Below are positions 64,000 through 64,000 of a stretch of 64,000 nt of DNA, piece by piece. The notes below the pieces were generated by a model. The model made no database searches and was not told the DNA's origin. It saw only the letters and a list, made by a program, of their open reading frames with translations. This DNA is from Drosophila miranda (lineage: Eukaryota; Arthropoda; Insecta; Diptera; Drosophilidae). Location: positions 30,873,522-30,937,521 of the forward strand of contig NW_022881603.1 in assembly GCF_003369915.1 (NCBI RefSeq), given 5' to 3'. Position numbers and translations under genes: made by a program. How positions within the stretch are numbered: the stretch's first letter is position 1; each line of letters opens with the position of its first letter.

Positions 64000-64000
64000 T

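Larger units (their letters stand above)
60119..64000 (-). mobile_element. Ty3/gypsy element with 110-bp LTRs (5' end outside window)
   Basis: Minus-strand element with 3' LTR at 60119-60228, then a purine tract (minus strand taaggagaggcg, 60229-60240) and a single long Gag-Pol frame to the right edge. Very short LTRs and a single ORF recall the mag clade; this is tentative. It inserted into, or next to, a DINE-1 core. Confidence 0.85.

Overview
This is insect nuclear DNA, almost certainly Drosophila. The evidence is a cluster of maltase-type (Mal-A, GH13 alpha-glucosidase) genes with short GT-AG introns, TATA plus TCAGT-type promoters, several DINE-1/Helentron copies, two R1-clade-like LINEs, and three LTR retrotransposons. 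There is no sign of operons, ribosome binding sites, CRISPR arrays or tRNA/rRNA genes. In Drosophila melanogaster the Mal-A cluster lies on chromosome arm 2R (Muller element C). Here every maltase is broken and the locus is full of recent transposons and a large duplication. That would fit a degenerating neo-Y such as the Muller C neo-Y of D. miranda, but this assignment is inference only.

Layout. (1) 1-15737 is duplication copy A: DINE-1 tail, LINE-1 (R1-like, 430-5033), an unassigned 1.75-kb stretch, LINE-2 (6816-9824, 3' half deleted), maltase pseudogene 1 (minus), a DINE-1, maltase pseudogene 2 (minus), and the last part of maltase 3 (minus). (2) 15738-19717 is the 3' part of an errantivirus (pol and env, both broken, with 3' LTR). 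(3) 20390-21675 is a plus-strand maltase remnant ended by a DINE-1 (21676-22748). (4) 22374-41053 is copy B of the same segment, less deleted: LINE-1 has an intact 998-codon ORF2, LINE-2 is full length, and maltases 1, 2 and 3 follow, with maltase 3 complete to 42608. (5) 43480-56422 is maltase 4 (plus), split inside its second exon by an 11.36-kb Osvaldo/Ulysses-like LTR element (43747-55103). That element has 2.6-kb LTRs, a tRNA-Lys-type primer site, a Gag with an N-terminal RING-H2 finger, and a nearly complete Pol. (6) 56973-58755 is maltase 5 (minus), the least damaged gene. (7) 59318-60118 is a DINE-1, abutted by a minus-strand Ty3/gypsy element with 110-bp LTRs and an open Gag-Pol frame that runs off the right edge.

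History read from shared and private lesions: the maltases decayed and DINE-1 and both LINEs inserted first, because both copies carry the same breaks and the same target-site duplications. The segment was then duplicated. Copy A afterwards lost several blocks, including 358, 129, 55 and 2417 bp. The Ulysses-like insertion looks very recent, since its LTRs differ at only about ten single bases. No host gene in the window looks functional. The least damaged reading frames belong to transposons.
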